Under the pieces are notes generated by a model. It did not search any database. It was not told where the DNA came from and saw nothing but the letters and a program-made list of their open reading frames with translations. A DNA stretch of 64,000 nt, from contig CM059194.1 in NCBI GenBank assembly GCA_030323885.1, positions 26,136,363 through 26,200,362 of the forward strand, written 5' to 3'. A program made the position numbers and the translations under genes. Positions 61,768 through 64,000 of the stretch are shown here, piece by piece (position 1 is the first letter of the stretch; every line of letters begins with the position of its first letter). The stretch is from Branchipolynoe longqiensis (taxonomy: Eukaryota > Annelida > Polychaeta > Phyllodocida > Polynoidae).

Positions 61768-62362
61768 TAGAGTTGCATTGTCCGATGCTTTTAAGTTTCT
61801 GCAATCTTTAGATAAATATATTAGTTGATCATTGATTCATTGTAATATACATTATTTTAGTTTGCAGTAAATCTTTTATTATAAATGGTTCACTTTGAAG
61901 ATAATTGAAGTGAAAATAGGCCAAATTAATTTAGGTATGCACGTAAAAATTCTGACACCATATGCTTCAGCAATAAAAAGTTCTATTAAATTGACTTAAA
62001 TATTCTCTTATCGTCATCATCTATCCCTTAACCGCGAGGGACGTTGGTGCACCACAGATAACTTTGCAACCAGTTTTCTCCATTTTTCCCTGTTCTCCAC
62101 TTCCCTCTGAGACTTGCCAAACACCAGGCCTGTCCAGTCCCTGATATTATCGTCCCACCTCTTCCTTTGTCCCCTTAGTTTTCTTCCCCCTTTCACTCTG
62201 CTTTGCAATATGGTTTTGGCCAGACCTGATGAACGAGAAATATGGCCCTTCGTGTGGTCAAATTGCCTGCTGGATCTTCCTCGTTGGTAACATGGTCATT
62301 GAATGAGATGTGTAGTGTTTGGTTTCGAAATTTTTATATTTTCATTGGACTATGCAACTATA
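61768..62362. mobile_element. MITE-T in CLC intron 2, split by a LINE fragment
   Basis: AGTTGCATTGTCCGATGC at the left, ATTGGACTATGCAACTATAA at the right. The interior is interrupted at 62,015-62,330. Confidence 0.82.
62015..62330 (-). pseudogene. Non-LTR 3' end nested in MITE-T
   Basis: The minus frame 62,208-62,017 encodes GGRKLRGQRKRWDDNIRDWT, then EVENREKWRKLVAKLSVVHQ and RPSRLRDR before the stop. This is the typical C terminus of one non-LTR family ('RGRQRKRW.DNIKEWTG'). The element ends in a short GATGATGA tail at 62,010-62,020. Confidence 0.82.
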
Positions 62363-62635
62363 ATGAACATACTTAATCCAAATTTATCTTATTCTCTCGA
62401 ATCAGTCTTTAGCATTGGGATCTTTTATATCCATTATATTCAATTATTCAATATGTACAGATGTTGTGGGGGGGAAATGAATAGTGTATATCTTCTAAGC
62501 TAATAAATATACACCTAGAAATGCATTCATGGTGTTGTAGATTTACTACAAAATCAGTACATCGGTATGTTTACGAAATTTAGTTAATCAATAATCAATG
62601 TTCCGCGAGGCTCCAAAGCAGATACCATTGACAAC

Positions 62636-62999
62636 TTAAAGTTGCAATTCGATGGTTTTGAATTTCTGTAATTCTTTTGTGAGATAAATATATTAAATCG
62701 ATTGCTATGATCTACCTTACTTTAGTTTGAAGTAACTTATATTTTAAATGACTAACTTTTGAGATATTTGAAGTGTAAACATGATATTTGAAGTGTAAAC
62801 ATGTCAAATTAGTTTTAGTAAGTATGCCAAAACTTTGACACCATAGGTTTCTGCAGTAACATGTTCTATTAAATTCCCTTCTATATGGCAAGCAATGCTA
62901 AATAAGTGCATCAGTATATAAGTTAGACATGTAGAATCAAATCTAGGTGAGTGTTTTGGTTTGAAAAATTTGATACTTAATCGGATTATGCAACTTTAA
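62636..62999. mobile_element. MITE-T in CLC intron 2
   Basis: TTAA at both ends; contains an 18-base tandem duplication ('gatatttgaagtgtaaac' twice at about 62,762-62,800). Confidence 0.88.
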
Positions 63000-63141
63000 A
63001 TAACCGGAAGTCAGTTATCTTTAAACAAGAATATAATTTTAATAAATAATCTTCTGCCACTCGTTTCTAAGAGAAAAGCTTCGCAATCCTCTGTGCTAGA
63101 GAAATATAGCGCTACTGAAAAATAATCCTGTTGCTGTTTAG

Positions 63142-63271
63142 ACTTGACTGGGACCGGTGGATGATGATGGGCCTAATAGGCTACGTGGTAGGAATCACTG
63201 GGTTCCTGCTACATCAAATCATCGACGTCATAGCTGACACCAAGTGGAATGTGGCAAAGAAATTCATTACG
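63142..63271 (+). CDS. CLC-type chloride channel/exchanger, exon 3
   Basis: Acceptor TTGCTGTTTAG, donor ATTACG|GTACTG. Completes the Arg codon and encodes LDWDRWMMMGLIGYVVGITG, then FLLHQIIDVIADTKWNVAKK. The hydrophobic stretch GLIGYVVGITGFLLHQIID is the first CLC membrane helix (helix B). The pattern 'R.DW.RW..MGLIG...G...F.LHQ.I' resembles plant CLC-like (protein D/g type) invertebrate homologues. The gene continues beyond the window; selectivity and gating residues (GSGIP, GKEGP) are not covered, so channel or exchanger cannot be decided. Confidence 0.85.
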
Positions 63272-63403
63272 GTACTGTCTTACTCACAGTTCGTCGACCA
63301 TTTCCCCTAAAATATGGGCATTATCTACAAACTTCCCTTGACTGGGTTTTCATGAGAACTGTTCCGGGGCAGCTTTATTTGCCTTAAAATCTGCCTTGAT
63401 GTT

Positions 63404-63458
63404 GATTGTTTGTTGGTGTTTTATGTCCTGGCAACATCTAAGGTCATATCAGGACTGA
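63404..63458 (-). mobile_element. SINE-A 3' fragment in CLC intron 3
   Basis: 'ttggtgttttatgtcctgg' to 'ggtcatatcaggac'. Confidence 0.75.
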
Positions 63459-63473
63459 AAAGCTGTCTTGATG

Positions 63474-63530
63474 AAGGTGGCAATGGAAATCATTACAGAA
63501 CTGAACTACTCACAGTTCACCGATCATCCC
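63474..63530 (+). pseudogene. Diverged copy of the CLC exon 3 end
   Basis: The 57 bases from 'gtggcaatggaaatcattac' align without gaps to exon 3 and its donor region (63,252-63,308), with about 44 identities. The donor ACG|GTACTG has become ACAGAACTG, so it cannot be spliced the same way. Confidence 0.6.
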
Positions 63531-64000
63531 CCCCCCCCCCCAAATATCGATATACTGTTAGCAAACCATCGTTTGACTTCATTTCCTTGGGAATTATTTT
63601 GGCAAACACCTTTCTATAAAAGCTATCTTTTTAATTGCGCTTTTAATGTGAAATTTGTTCTGAAACGTTTCGAGGGCGATAGTAATGAAGCAGAGAAATA
63701 GTTATTTTCTACACGCACATGTTATTTTATGTGCGGTCCTCCTTCTAATTGGTTCTTTTCTCTATATGTTTCCTCCTCTTCCAATATCGCACGCCCTGAC
63801 CTTCTGTGGATCGTCATTTTCTATTGTAGCCTCAGAATACATCAGTATTGTAGCAACAGAAAGTTAATTAAGTAAAGAAGAAATCTTGCTTTTCCTACAT
63901 AGATATCCCCTATTACGAGGGGATAAAACCACCGAAATATTCTGTAAATGTTATTCTTTTCTTTCGGTCAGAAAAGATTAATTCCATTCATAATTTTTAT
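63531..64000. other. CLC intron 3, nothing further recognised
   Basis: C-run at 63,528-63,541, then unique sequence. No further CLC exon is visible before the window edge. Confidence 0.5.

Noticed and set aside
33369..63458. Many frames of 60-110 codons overlapping SINE-A copies
   Set aside because: They are recurrent translations of the same SINE body on either strand and contain stops in sister copies.

Overview
This window is a piece of a repeat-dense metazoan nuclear genome, most likely a mollusc or another lophotrochozoan. The reasons are spliced animal-type exons, DIRS- and Ngaro-type tyrosine-recombinase (YR) retrotransposons, many tRNA-derived SINEs (one with a body resembling SINEs I know from mollusc sequences), and decayed non-LTR elements of I/Nimb-like type. 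No prokaryotic gene organisation is present. The species assignment is an inference.

Host genes lie only at the right end. A minus-strand first coding exon of a CYLD-like deubiquitinase (56,957-57,451) and three plus-strand exons of a CLC chloride channel/exchanger (60,666-60,818, 61,401-61,540, 63,142-63,271) form a divergent pair. About 3.2 kb separates their start codons, and this intergenic stretch has few repeats. About 0.75 kb upstream of the CYLD start codon, two NF-kB-like sites flank a perfect CRE (58,201-58,245). The rest of CYLD was not found to the left, so 1-56,956 is either a very long first intron or intergenic.

Left third (1-13 kb): a diverged 182-bp satellite, a non-LTR RNase H fragment, then two DIRS-like elements in tandem on the minus strand (2,900-7,128 and 7,629-12,865), separated by an assembly gap of exactly 500 N. 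Copy 1 keeps a long intact RT-RNase H reading frame; both recombinase genes are broken.

Middle (13-57 kb): a mosaic of nested mobile elements. Family names used below: SINE-A (tRNA head, about 330 bp, 35 or more copies or pieces), SINE-B (tRNA head, LINE-like tail), SINE-C (mollusc-type body), MITE-T (about 355 bp, TTAA at both ends), MITE-M (about 400 bp, TIR starting TAGATAAA, 9-bp target duplications, Mutator-like), plus foldback and TA-flanked elements, tRNA-like repeats and several satellites.

The most distinctive object is a GC-rich 2.86-kb element at 24,338-27,198. It has split direct repeats (A1-ORF-B1-A2-B2) and encodes only a Gag-like zinc-binding protein. It sits without target duplication inside the terminal TTAA of a MITE-T. 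This is the architecture of Ngaro/PAT-type YR retrotransposons, in a form that has lost RT and recombinase.
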